A DNA stretch of 64,000 bases from positions 1-64,000 of the forward strand of contig CAWJPL010000020.1 in assembly GCA_963844695.1 (NCBI GenBank), in the 5' to 3' direction. This DNA is from RYN-230 sp963844695 (GTDB lineage: Bacteria > Actinomycetota > Actinomycetes > Streptosporangiales > Streptosporangiaceae). A model generated the notes under the pieces. The model made no database searches. It was not told the origin of the DNA and saw only the letters and a program-made list of their open reading frames with translations. A program made the position numbers and the translations under genes. Shown piece by piece: positions 1-7,595 of the stretch; positions within the stretch are counted from its first letter, which is position 1, and each line of letters opens with the position of its first letter.

Positions 1-681
1 ATCGGCGGCATCCACGTCCCGTATCAGCAATGCCTCACGTTCGCCAAGCAAGCGGAACATATACTGACCGACCGGGTCATTGGGACTATTACTAAAGACA
101 CTGCGCCCTGCGTCTTGCTTTCCTTCATAGCCTGCGTAGCAAGTGCACTCCATCACATCGCCCTTGACGGCGAAGAAGATACTTCTCCGGAACTCGTCGA
201 GTTCGCGGTGTTCAACCGCGGCGGCCACGACGGCTTGGGTCAGGCTTCCGATCAGCGGGGCTTCCACCGTTCCGGAGGACGCCGAGGCGATCTTCCCCAG
301 GCAGTACAACACCGGTGACAGTCGCGCCCGCAACCCGATGATGACCCTGGTCTCCGCATCGCCCTGGACCTCGGCCGCTTGCCGTTCAGCCCCCTCCTTG
401 CCGAGCGCGGCGCGCTCACGGGCCGCAACCGCACGTTCCCGGGCGATGCCCGCGCGTTCCCGTGCGATACCTCCGGCCCGGAGAAACCGGATGTCGATGT
501 ATCGGTTAATAGCCGTCACGCTGACCAGGACGATGGCGCATACGACACCCAGGATAATGTTGCGGAGATGCCCCTCGCCGCCCTCGCTCGCCAGGGCCCC
601 GAACACCGACCCGCCAGCGGTTCCCATAAGTGCCAGGGCGGCCAGGCCGAAAGTCTCGGCCCGGCTCATCCGTGATGGCAT
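1..681 (-). CDS. Membrane-anchored GAF-like protein, C-terminus cut off by window edge
   Basis: The minus-strand frame is open from an ATG at 681 to base 1, so at least 227 residues are present and the C-terminus lies outside. Two hydrophobic segments (about residues 9-30 and 42-59) are followed by a charged helix in which the pattern R-E-R-A recurs three times, a likely short coiled coil. The remainder is globular, with an I-F-F-A-V-K-G-D strand-like stretch and an ending in L-I-R-D-V-D, loosely like a GAF sensor domain. That domain guess is inference; no diagnostic motif is visible. An in-frame TTG at 747 could add 22 residues, since no clear ribosome site precedes the ATG. Codon use is less GC-biased than most neighbours. 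Confidence 0.7.
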   Translation of the reverse strand, partial: MPSRMSRAETFGLAALALMGTAGGSVFGALASEGGEGHLRNIILGVVCAIVLVSVTAINRYIDIRFLRAGGIARERAGIARERAVAARERAALGKEGAERQAAEVQGDAETRVIIGLRARLSPVLYCLGKIASASSGTVEAPLIGSLTQAVVAAAVEHRELDEFRRSIFFAVKGDVMECTCYAGYEGKQDAGRSVFSNSPNDPVGQYMFRLLGEREALLIRDVDAAD

Positions 682-789
682 CTTCGTCGCTTTCGGTCGG
701 GCAGCCCGCGAGGGAACTGGCAGCTCGTTCTCGTCTGGATACCTCAACTAGAACAATAGCCGATACTGGAAGATCATTCTTGAACTTCT

Positions 790-807
790 ATTATCCGGAT
801 GGATAAT
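790..807. promoter_or_regulatory. Short inverted repeat ATTATCC-GGAT-GGATAAT
   Basis: Perfect 7-bp inverted repeat with a 4-bp spacer in the AT-rich stretch upstream of the membrane protein starting at 681. A further GGTTATCC half-site follows a few bases on. It could be an operator for that gene; this is inferred from position only. Confidence 0.35.
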
Positions 808-861
808 CGCTTCCTGGTTATCCTTGCCTCAATGGGCAAGCGCGGTATTCATCGGGTGACT

Positions 862-887
862 CTATTGTCTATAGTTATAGACAATAG
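862..887. promoter_or_regulatory. Perfect 12-bp palindrome, operator candidate
   Basis: CTATTGTCTATA and its exact reverse complement are separated by only GT. The length and AT-rich content are unusual for this GC-rich DNA. It lies between the stop of the GNAT gene (928) and the start of the membrane protein (681), both on the minus strand. A dimeric repressor site for the leftward gene is the best guess. A terminator for the GNAT gene is possible but no T-run follows on that strand. A smaller stem (TAGGTG/CACCTA, 902-920) sits directly after the GNAT stop and is the better terminator candidate. Confidence 0.5.
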
Positions 888-927
888 GAAAAGGGACGGC
901 CTAGGTGAAATTTGCACCTAAGCCTTG

Positions 928-1410
928 CTATAGCAGAAGGCCCATCACGATCGAGTCCCACAGCTCACCGCTGCCTCGCCGGTACTGCTTGACACGCCGG
1001 CCTTCCTCCATGAACCCGTACTTGCGGTACAGGGCGATCGCGGCCGAATTGTGCACGAAGACCTCCAGGCAGAGCTTGTGGAGTCCCTGACCGCGCGCCC
1101 ATTCGATCGTGGCCTGCAGCAGCGCCGAGCCGGCCCCGCAGCCCCGCCAGTCGCGGTCGACCAGCATGCCGAACTCGCCGAAGCCGTGCGGGCTGACGTC
1201 AACGTGGAGCAGTCCAACAACCCGGCCGCCCGCGACAGCGACGACGGTCCCGGCCGCAGTGCGTGCGAACAGCGTGGCCCGCTCCTCGACATCGACTGGC
1301 GGCTCCGTCGCGATTGCGTCGCGCTCCTCAGCCACCGCGGCGAAAAGCTCTGCCATCGCCCGCGCGTCGCCTGCTGCCGCTGGTCTCACCACGAACTGGG
1401 GCATCGTCAT
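928..1410 (-). CDS. GNAT-family N-acetyltransferase
   Basis: 160 residues covering a complete GNAT fold. The acetyl-CoA-binding motif A is visible as the stretch around V-D-R-D-W-R-G-C-G-A-G-S-A-L-L (about residues 83-97), followed by the typical motif B with H-N-S-A-A-I-A-L-Y-R-K-Y-G-F (about 121-134). The family transfers acetyl groups from acetyl-CoA to amines; the substrate cannot be told from sequence. It is separated by 12 bases from the upstream dehydrogenase-like gene on the same strand and may be cotranscribed. Two ATG codons (residues 1 and 3) are equally possible starts. Confidence 0.85.
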   Translation of the reverse strand: MTMPQFVVRPAAAGDARAMAELFAAVAEERDAIATEPPVDVEERATLFARTAAGTVVAVAGGRVVGLLHVDVSPHGFGEFGMLVDRDWRGCGAGSALLQATIEWARGQGLHKLCLEVFVHNSAAIALYRKYGFMEEGRRVKQYRRGSGELWDSIVMGLLL

Positions 1411-1422
1411 AGTCGTGAGCCC

Positions 1423-2649
1423 TTATCGGCGTTCCAGGGAGTGCGGATAGTCCGGTGAGCGGTGCTGGAAGGACAGGATGCGCGGGTTGCGGATGACCCC
1501 GTCGCGGATTTCGATGGCCCGCTGGATCGTCTCGTTCGCCGCCCACGCCTGGGGGCCGGTGAGCACCGGGAGCAGGAGCGGAAGCAGGGCTTCGCTTATC
1601 TCCCAGGTAGCGGAGTTCCACAGGTACGACGGGCTGTGGTCCACGGCGTAGTAGTGAACGTTATTGCCGACCGTGACCATGGGCTCGGCGAAGCTGGTGG
1701 GGCGCGCCCAGCTGAAGCCCATGCCCTCGTCGCAGGACACGTCCACGATCAGGCTGCCAGGCGCGAACGAGGCCAGGTCGCCGGTGGTGACGAACATCAG
1801 CGGGGCGTCGGTGTCCTGCAGCACGCAGTTGACCACGATGTCGTACTCGGCGAGGAAGTCCGACAGCGGTATCCGGCTGGTCCCGCGCAGCATGTAGCAG
1901 CGGCTGGGGTCGTCGGTGTCCTGCTCGAAGTGCACCATGCGCGCCGAGTGGATCTGGGAGGCGACGGCGTTGACGTCACGATGGGTCAGGACGTCCACGT
2001 CGTTCACGCCGTGCGCGTTGAGGGCCGTCACCGCGCCCCGGCCGGTAGCCCCGAAGCTGATGACGGCCGCCCGGAGCCGGCGGCCGTAGTCGCCCGTCGT
2101 CCCGATGAGCTCCAGGGCATGCAGCACCGAGCAGTAACCGGCCAGCTCGTTGTTCTTGTGAAAGACGTGCAAGCCGAACGAGCCATCGTCGTTCCAGTAG
2201 TTCATCGCCTCAAACGCGATCAGGGTCAGCCGCCGGTCGATGCTCAGCTGGGTGATCTCCTCGTCCTGGACACAATGCGGCCAGCCCCACAGGATCTGGC
2301 CGACCCGCATCTGCGCGAGGTCCTGGGGCTGCGGCTTAGGCAGCAGGACGACATCGCATTCCGCGAGGAGTTCCTCACGGGTGCCAAGCCCGGCCACGCA
2401 CGCCGCCAGCTGTTCGTCGGGCACGCCAAACCGCTCGCCGTAGCCCCGCTCGAGATAGATACGTTCCCGCAGGCGGGCGTCAATCCGCTCGACGTGCAGC
2501 GGATGGATCGCAAGCCGCCGCTCGTCCTCCTTCCGTGACCGCGATATCACTCCGAGGCTGAGCTGATCCACGCGCGCGCTCCCCTGGTCAAGGCCGACCT
2601 CACGAATCATCGGCGGTTCCCGCGAGCCCCGGATTCCCCGGAAGCTCAT
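1423..2649 (-). CDS. Alanine dehydrogenase / N5-(carboxyethyl)ornithine synthase-family oxidoreductase
   Basis: 408 residues of the alanine dehydrogenase/pyridine nucleotide transhydrogenase superfamily. The N-terminal catalytic half shows the family pattern E-D-E-R-R-L-A-I-H-P followed by a Lys in L-P-K-P-Q-P and a His in W-P-H-C, matching the expected substrate-binding Lys and His. A Rossmann segment with G-A-T-G-R-G-A-V sits near residue 205. Overall it looks closer to N5-(carboxyethyl)ornithine synthase, which reductively couples pyruvate to an amino-acid side chain, than to true alanine dehydrogenase; that finer assignment is tentative. The first 13 residues look non-conserved, so Met14 (MIREVG) may be the true start. 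Confidence 0.75.
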   Translation of the reverse strand: MSFRGIRGSREPPMIREVGLDQGSARVDQLSLGVISRSRKEDERRLAIHPLHVERIDARLRERIYLERGYGERFGVPDEQLAACVAGLGTREELLAECDVVLLPKPQPQDLAQMRVGQILWGWPHCVQDEEITQLSIDRRLTLIAFEAMNYWNDDGSFGLHVFHKNNELAGYCSVLHALELIGTTGDYGRRLRAAVISFGATGRGAVTALNAHGVNDVDVLTHRDVNAVASQIHSARMVHFEQDTDDPSRCYMLRGTSRIPLSDFLAEYDIVVNCVLQDTDAPLMFVTTGDLASFAPGSLIVDVSCDEGMGFSWARPTSFAEPMVTVGNNVHYYAVDHSPSYLWNSATWEISEALLPLLLPVLTGPQAWAANETIQRAIEIRDGVIRNPRILSFQHRSPDYPHSLERR

Positions 2650-2710
2650 GCGCGGAGTCTGTCACTTAAACCGGGCGACAACGGGAACGGCCCCGGGCCG
2701 CCAGCCCGGG

Positions 2711-3565
2711 TCATGTCCCGGCGGGACGGGCCGGGGCGAGGCCGGTGAGTTCCTCGCTGAGCTGCCAAAGCCTGCGGGCGGCGGCGGCGTCGCGGGCGGA
2801 CGGTGACGGCTCGCGCCGCTGGCTTTTGACGTAGTAACCGCCTGTTGCGCCTGCCACCTGAGGGGACGTCGCCAGGTAGACGATGGTGCGTGCGCCGCGC
2901 TGAGGTGACAGCATGAACGGCCGCGCGAGCGTCACTGCGGCACGCATGGGCAGCCGGGCCTCGCGGCCGAACCGGGTCCGTACCAGCCCGGGGTGCGCGC
3001 AGTTGGCGGTCACCGCGCTGCCTTCGAGCCTGCGGGCCAGCTCGCGGGTGAACAAGATGTTCGCCAGCTTGCTGTTGGCATAGGCGCGCCAGCTCTGCCA
3101 GCCGCGCTCCAGCTGCAGGTCATCCAGATCAAGGCGGGCCGCAGTGTGCGCATCGGAGGTCACCGTGATCACCCGGGCGGGGCCGGCCGCGGTGAGCTTG
3201 CCCAGCAGCAGGTTGGTCAGCAGGAACGGCGCCAGATGATTAACGGCGAAGACCTCGTCGAAGCCATCCGCGGTAACCCGGTGCTGGCCAGCCATCAACC
3301 CCGCGTTGTTGATCAGCACGTCGATCCGCTCCAGCGCGCCCAGGCGGTCCGCGAGCGCGCGCACCTGCCCCATCGAGGCCAGATCGGCGACTTCCAGCCG
3401 CGGCGCCGGCCCGGCTGCCGCAGCCAGTTCCGCTACAGCCGCCTCACCACGGCCACGGTCCCGGCTGACCAGAACCACCTGCGCGCCCCGCCCGGCCAAA
3501 GCGGCCGCCGTCGCCTTGCCGATCCCCGACGTGGCGCCGGTCACCACACAGACCTCACCACTCAT
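2711..3565 (-). CDS. Short-chain dehydrogenase/reductase (retinol-dehydrogenase-like)
   Basis: Classical SDR of 284 residues: nucleotide motif T-G-A-T-S-G-I-G at the N-terminus, N-N-A-G near residue 83, and the catalytic Ser and Y-A-N-S-K about residues 134 and 160. The start is the ATG at 3565, placed directly before V-C-V-V-T-G. The frame is open far upstream, but that upstream part belongs to a different gene. The C-terminal extension with Y-V-K-S-Q resembles WW-domain oxidoreductase/retinol dehydrogenase-like bacterial SDRs. Substrate unknown. Confidence 0.85.
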   Translation of the reverse strand: MSGEVCVVTGATSGIGKATAAALAGRGAQVVLVSRDRGRGEAAVAELAAAAGPAPRLEVADLASMGQVRALADRLGALERIDVLINNAGLMAGQHRVTADGFDEVFAVNHLAPFLLTNLLLGKLTAAGPARVITVTSDAHTAARLDLDDLQLERGWQSWRAYANSKLANILFTRELARRLEGSAVTANCAHPGLVRTRFGREARLPMRAAVTLARPFMLSPQRGARTIVYLATSPQVAGATGGYYVKSQRREPSPSARDAAAARRLWQLSEELTGLAPARPAGT

Positions 3566-3609
3566 GGCCGTAGGGTCCGCCAGTTCATGCCCGGCATGTT
3601 GCCCGGCGC

Positions 3610-4057
3610 TCAGGAACTGGTAGTTCCGAGCGCCGCGGTGATCTGCTGGATCGCCTCGGTCTCGGCGGGGCTCACGCTCTGCCCTTCCTCCTTGTGCGCT
3701 GCCGCGACCTTGCTCGGCGAGAGCGAGGACGAAGCGCCGGTACTCGTCAACTTCCTCAGTCGTGGCCTTGCTCTCCAGCAGGGCCACCGCGTCGCGGAGG
3801 TGCTTCAGTCCGTTCTCCCTGACTTCCTCGGCGGAGTGATACCTCGTGTGGTCCGTCTTGGGCTTCGCCGCGACGATGTCGTCGAGGAGCTCGCTTTCGC
3901 CGTGCTGGGCGCGCGCTTCCACGTACGCCTTCGACATCGCGATTGACTCGCGGATCGTTCCGCCGCGGGCGGCGGTGACCACGATCATGCCGGCGCTCGT
4001 CGGGCCCTCGAGCACCGCCGTCCACTCTTCGGGTGAGAAAGCCGCTGATGACGTCAT
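3610..4057 (-). pseudogene. Small conserved actinobacterial protein, one apparent frameshift
   Basis: Starts at ATG 4057 behind a clear AAGGAG site. The first ~112 residues (M-T-S-S-A-A-F-S-P-E-E-W...) read to L-A-L-A-E; a one-base shift near 3716-3722 moves to the frame that continues K-V-A-A-A-H-K-E-E-G-Q-S-V-S-P-A-E and ends at a TGA at 3612-3610, giving about 148 residues. The shifted tail is clearly protein-like and rich in charged helix, so the reading through the shift is convincing. Without the shift the frame would run into the SDR gene downstream. No function is recognised; the all-helical acidic character suggests a soluble stress-type protein. Confidence 0.6.
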
Positions 4058-4208
4058 TCGAGACTCCTTCGGGTCGATGTGACTGAGGAACTGACTACGC
4101 GCGGGGAGCGGAAGCGCACGATCGCGATCATCCCCGGACAGACACACGCTCACGCCAGCATCTGGGTCTGGGATCTTCGCGACGTGGTCTGAGCGGACCC
4201 TGCGAGGG

Positions 4209-4620
4209 TCATCGGTCGATGACGGGAGCCTCCTCACCGCGTGCCACTATCTGGCCGTCAAGTTGGGACGGCCCGGTGATCACCAGTACCGTGGCCGGCC
4301 CGTCGCCAGTGACCAGGGAACTGTGCGGGTGACCACGTGGCACGACGACGAAGCCGCCTGCCTGAGCGGTCCATCTGTCCGCCTCGCAATAGCCGGTGAG
4401 TTCACCGGCGAGCATGCTAGAACATCTCGTCCTCGCCGGCGGTGCACGTGGGTGTGAACGGCATAGCCCCGCCGGCTAGGCGGACTCCATCACGCCCAGC
4501 TGGCCGGCCGTGTGCTCGCCTGACGCTTTGATCACGACGCGCGCGCCGTGGAACCCGTAGGCAGGTCCTTCCCCCGGCCCCAGGACGAATCCAGGCCGTT
4601 CGCGTGGCCTGAAAGGCTGC
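4209..4620 (-). pseudogene. Degraded cupin-domain protein
   Basis: Pieces of one cupin protein are spread over frames. An upstream piece reads F-V-L-G-P-G-E-G-P-A-Y-G-F and ends V-M-E-S-A before a TAG. A middle piece in another frame reads A-M-P-F-T-P-T and A-G-E-D-E-M-F. The downstream piece starts L-A-G-E-L-T-G-Y and ends P-V-I-D-R at 4209. Together they give the usual order of a quercetinase-like cupin, but at least one stop and two shifts interrupt it, and no start codon is seen upstream. With three lesions in 400 bases this one looks more like real decay than the single-lesion genes nearby. Confidence 0.6.
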
Positions 4621-4626
4621 CCCGGA

Positions 4627-4989
4627 TCAGTCCCGGTGGACTGTGCCAGGGTCGAACGCGGGCACGCAGACCGAGATGTACTCCGCACCGTCGGCTCCTG
4701 GGGTGCTGTAGCGCACCCATTCGCCCGGTCTCGTGCGCACTCCCTGGCCAGCCTGCACCGTCATCTGGCGGCCATCGTCTGACTCCACGACCAGCGCCCC
4801 ACGAAGCACGATCGTGAATTCGTCGAACTCCGGGCGCTGTCCCGGCTCAGCCCAGCCCGACGGGCTGCGCATGTGCGCGATGCTCAGGCCGCTTTCACCG
4901 GTGCTGGCCCGTCCCGCGTACTCATCGATCAATTTCGGCGGCTCGCCCGCCGCGGCGACCCGGCTCGGCTTGCTGATCAGTTCAGGCAT
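4627..4989 (-). CDS. Cupin-domain protein
   Basis: 120 residues starting at ATG 4989 (M-P-E-L-I-S-K). The cupin core is visible: E-F-D-E-F-T-I-V-L-R-G near residue 58 and G-Q-G-V-R-T-R-P-G-E-W-V-R-Y near 83. The usual metal-binding His residues are largely replaced (E-F-D-E where P-H-x-H would be expected), so it may be a metal-free or differently ligated cupin of the ethanolamine-utilisation EutQ-like kind. Role unknown. The adjacent pseudogene belongs to a different cupin subfamily. Confidence 0.7.
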   Translation of the reverse strand: MPELISKPSRVAAAGEPPKLIDEYAGRASTGESGLSIAHMRSPSGWAEPGQRPEFDEFTIVLRGALVVESDDGRQMTVQAGQGVRTRPGEWVRYSTPGADGAEYISVCVPAFDPGTVHRD

Positions 4990-5023
4990 GACCGTCAGTA
5001 TCCCGGGGACGCCGCCGCGGGTG

Positions 5024-5395
5024 CTACGTCCGCGGTGGTGGTTGCTGCAACGCCCACGTGTTGCCGTCGGGATCGCTGAAGGTGACGAACGAGCCCCACG
5101 GCTGCACGTCAACCTCGCTGGCCGGCACGCCCTGCGCGATCAGTTGCGCCCGGGCCGCCTCGGCGTCCGCCACCACGACTTGCACGCCCTTCTGCGAGCC
5201 CGGCGCCATCTCGGTGACGCCGGTTCCCAGCACGACGGAACAGGCCGAACCGGGCGGCGTGAGCTGCACGAATCGAAGGGTCTCGCTGACCTGGTAGTCG
5301 TGGTCGGCGTGGAAGCCGACCTGGTCCACGTAGAACGCCTTGGCCCGGTCCACGTCGGTGACCGGGATGGCGACGAGCTCGATCTTCCAATCCAT
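5024..5395 (-). CDS. VOC-family (glyoxalase/bleomycin-resistance fold) protein
   Basis: 123 residues with the two beta-alpha-beta-beta-beta modules of the VOC fold: I-P-V-T-D-V-D-R-A-K-A-F-Y at the N-terminus and S-F-V-T-F-S-D-P-D-G-N-T-W near the C-terminus. The final Asp-Pro-Asp-Gly-Asn is the signature of the glyoxalase-like subgroup. Substrate unknown. Confidence 0.85.
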   Translation of the reverse strand: MDWKIELVAIPVTDVDRAKAFYVDQVGFHADHDYQVSETLRFVQLTPPGSACSVVLGTGVTEMAPGSQKGVQVVVADAEAARAQLIAQGVPASEVDVQPWGSFVTFSDPDGNTWALQQPPPRT

Positions 5396-5416
5396 GACCG
5401 GAACCTACCCGGGGGG

Positions 5417-5755
5417 TCAGACAGTTCGCTTCGCTGGGAGCCCGGAGACGAAATCGAGCCCTCGCTGCACCCACCTGGCGAGCTCGTCGTCCGCGGCGAA
5501 CCCGGCGGGATCGACGCAGACGAAGCCGGACAGGGCCCGGCCGGCGAACTCCATCGGGCGCACGTGCGGCTCACCGAGGGCCTGCTCGCGGCCGTCACGG
5601 CCGACCCGGACCATCAGCGCCGGTCCCGTCACGCCACAGCACATATTGCCGTTGACCAGGAACGAGAGGCCGCCCACCATCTTCTTTTCCGCCACATCGT
5701 CACGCCCGGACAGCAGTCGCCGCACCCGCCCGGCGGCCTCGGGGTCATAACTCAC
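5417..5755 (-). CDS. TfoX/Sxy N-terminal-domain protein
   Basis: 112 residues matching a stand-alone TfoX N-terminal domain: K-K-M-V-G-G-L-S-F-L-V-N-G-N-M near residue 24, M-V-R-V-G near 49, and a C-terminal W-V-x-R-G-L-D-F-V helix. In actinomycetes such single-domain proteins are common and are not tied to competence. Separated by 22 bases from the VOC gene on the same strand. Confidence 0.8.
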   Translation of the reverse strand: MSYDPEAAGRVRRLLSGRDDVAEKKMVGGLSFLVNGNMCCGVTGPALMVRVGRDGREQALGEPHVRPMEFAGRALSGFVCVDPAGFAADDELARWVQRGLDFVSGLPAKRTV

Positions 5756-5959
5756 CGATCCCGCGCCTCCCCTCCCCAGCAGAGCGTCGCGCCACGTTTC
5801 GATCAGCCTGGGTGCCTGCCGCTGAGGGTAGCCACGGCCGCTGCGGACATCCAGGCTGGCCCTGTCCGTGCGGCCCGCGCGACAATGGCATACCCAGCCA
5901 GAACGTCACACTGTTCCGCGGTCTCGGGTGCCCGGCAGCATGTCGTTAGAGAGAAAAAG

Positions 5960-7591
5960 GTGCCGACGGTGGCGGCAAGGACAGCCAGGCTCGCGTGGGC
6001 CGTGGCGCTGGTCGTGCTCGGTGTCGCCGCTACCCTCATGACGCGGCCGGCCGGGCCGCCGCCGGGTACCGCCCGGGCGGCGGGCTGGACCGGCGTGCTG
6101 GACCGGGCGCAGGACCTGGGGCCCAGCCGGGCCGCTACCGCCGAGGTCCTGGTCGCGCTGCGGGCGCCCCGGCGGCCGGCGTCGCTGCTGGTCTGGGCGG
6201 CGCGCCAGGGGCTGCGGGCGACCTGGTTCCGCGGCCAGCCGACCGCGCTGCTCGCGGCGCGCCCAGCCGTGCTCGGCCAGGCCCTGGGGGTCCGCATCGA
6301 CGACTTCCGGCTGCCCGGATACCGCGTCTTCTACGCGTCCCGGGGCGGCGGGCACGTTCCGGCGCCGCTGCACACCGAGGTCGCCGCGGTCAGCCGGATC
6401 ACGTCCTTCGGGCAGGTCCAGTCCGTGGGAGACCCCTCCGGTCCCGCCACGGGCGGCCTGGCCCCGGGGGGCTTCCTCAGCGCCTACGACGTCCGGCCCC
6501 TGTGGCAGCACGGTGACCTGGGGCAAGGCGAGACCATCGTGTTCTTCGAGGTGGACGGGTACTCCCCCGCCGACGTGGCGGCCTACACGGCCCGGTTCGG
6601 CCTGCCCGCCGTGGCCGACCCGCTGCCGCACATCGGCCCGCTGAACGCGAAGGTGCTCGGCGAAAGCGACATGGACATCGAGGTGGCGCACGCGATCGCG
6701 CCCGACGCCACCCTGGTCTACGTGAACCTGGCCGCTTTCGGGGGCAAGAACACCTCGCCCGCAGCCCAGTTCCAGCAGGCCTTCTCGACCGTGGCGCAGG
6801 AGTATCCGGGGGCTATCTGGAGCGTGAGCCTCGGCCTGTGCGAGAACGTCTTCTCCCGCTCCGACGCGGCCGCCGTGAACAACGCCGTCCGGGCGGCCGA
6901 GCAGGCTGGCACGTCGGCCTTTGTCGCCAGCGGGGACTCCGGCGGGCTGGAGTGCCTCGGCCTGCACGACCGCGATCCCGGGGTCCCGGCCGCCGGCATC
7001 TCCTTCCCCGGGGACCTCCCCCAGGTAACGAGCGTGGGCGGGACGGCGCTGCAGCTGACCACCTCCGGGCAGGTGCTGGGCACCGCGGCCTGGACCGAGC
7101 CGCTGTTGTCGCAGGGCTCGACCGGCGGCCCGTCCAGGCTGTTCAGCCAGCCGCCGTGGCAGCGGGCCCCGGGGGTGATCAGCTCCTATTCGGACGGTTC
7201 GCGGTGCCGCCAGCCGGCCGGCCGGTACTGCCGCGAGGTGCCCGACGTGTCCGCGGACGCCGCGCCGTCCAGCGGGGCGGCGGTCCGGGTGAACGGGCGG
7301 TGGCTCAGTGAGGGCGGGACGTCGCTCGCGACACCGGTGTGGGCCGCGCTGACGTCCCTGATCGACCGGTACCTCCGCGGCCGGGGTGACGCGCCGGTCG
7401 GGTTCGCCAACCCCCGGCTGTACCAGCTGGCCAGCGGGTCAGCGCCGTTCCCCGCGATCCACGACGTGACCGCCGGCACCAACGACTTCTATCCCGCCGG
7501 GCCGGGATACGACATGGTCACCGGGCTGGGCACCCCCGACGCCTGGAACCTGGCCCGCGACCTCGCCCCGCTCACCGGCCGCCGGTCGTGA
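5960..7591 (+). CDS. Secreted S53-family serine-carboxyl peptidase (sedolisin)
   Basis: 543 residues from GTG 5960. An N-terminal hydrophobic segment (about residues 9-26) is a signal peptide or anchor. A propeptide-like region follows, then the subtilisin-fold catalytic domain. Catalytic Glu and Asp are in G-E-S-D-M-D-I-E, the oxyanion Asp in S-G-D-S-G-G, and the nucleophile Ser in G-G-T-S-L-A-T-P. A C-terminal D-V-T-A-G-T-N-D segment and G-Y-D-M-V-T-G-L-G-T-P give the usual calcium-site region. Sedolisins are acid-active endopeptidases. The stop lies 4 bases before the GTG of the membrane zinc-ribbon gene, so the two are probably translated together. Confidence 0.92.
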   Translation: MPTVAARTARLAWAVALVVLGVAATLMTRPAGPPPGTARAAGWTGVLDRAQDLGPSRAATAEVLVALRAPRRPASLLVWAARQGLRATWFRGQPTALLAARPAVLGQALGVRIDDFRLPGYRVFYASRGGGHVPAPLHTEVAAVSRITSFGQVQSVGDPSGPATGGLAPGGFLSAYDVRPLWQHGDLGQGETIVFFEVDGYSPADVAAYTARFGLPAVADPLPHIGPLNAKVLGESDMDIEVAHAIAPDATLVYVNLAAFGGKNTSPAAQFQQAFSTVAQEYPGAIWSVSLGLCENVFSRSDAAAVNNAVRAAEQAGTSAFVASGDSGGLECLGLHDRDPGVPAAGISFPGDLPQVTSVGGTALQLTTSGQVLGTAAWTEPLLSQGSTGGPSRLFSQPPWQRAPGVISSYSDGSRCRQPAGRYCREVPDVSADAAPSSGAAVRVNGRWLSEGGTSLATPVWAALTSLIDRYLRGRGDAPVGFANPRLYQLASGSAPFPAIHDVTAGTNDFYPAGPGYDMVTGLGTPDAWNLARDLAPLTGRRS

Positions 7592-7595
7592 TCAC

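Noticed and set aside
1462..2538. Plus-strand frame opposite the dehydrogenase-like gene
   Set aside because: Low-complexity Arg/Val/His/Gln content, no ribosome site, antisense to a recognised enzyme.
4733..5959. Long plus-strand frame leading into the sedolisin
   Set aside because: It is antisense to the cupin, VOC and TfoX genes and lacks protein-like composition; the sedolisin starts at 5960.
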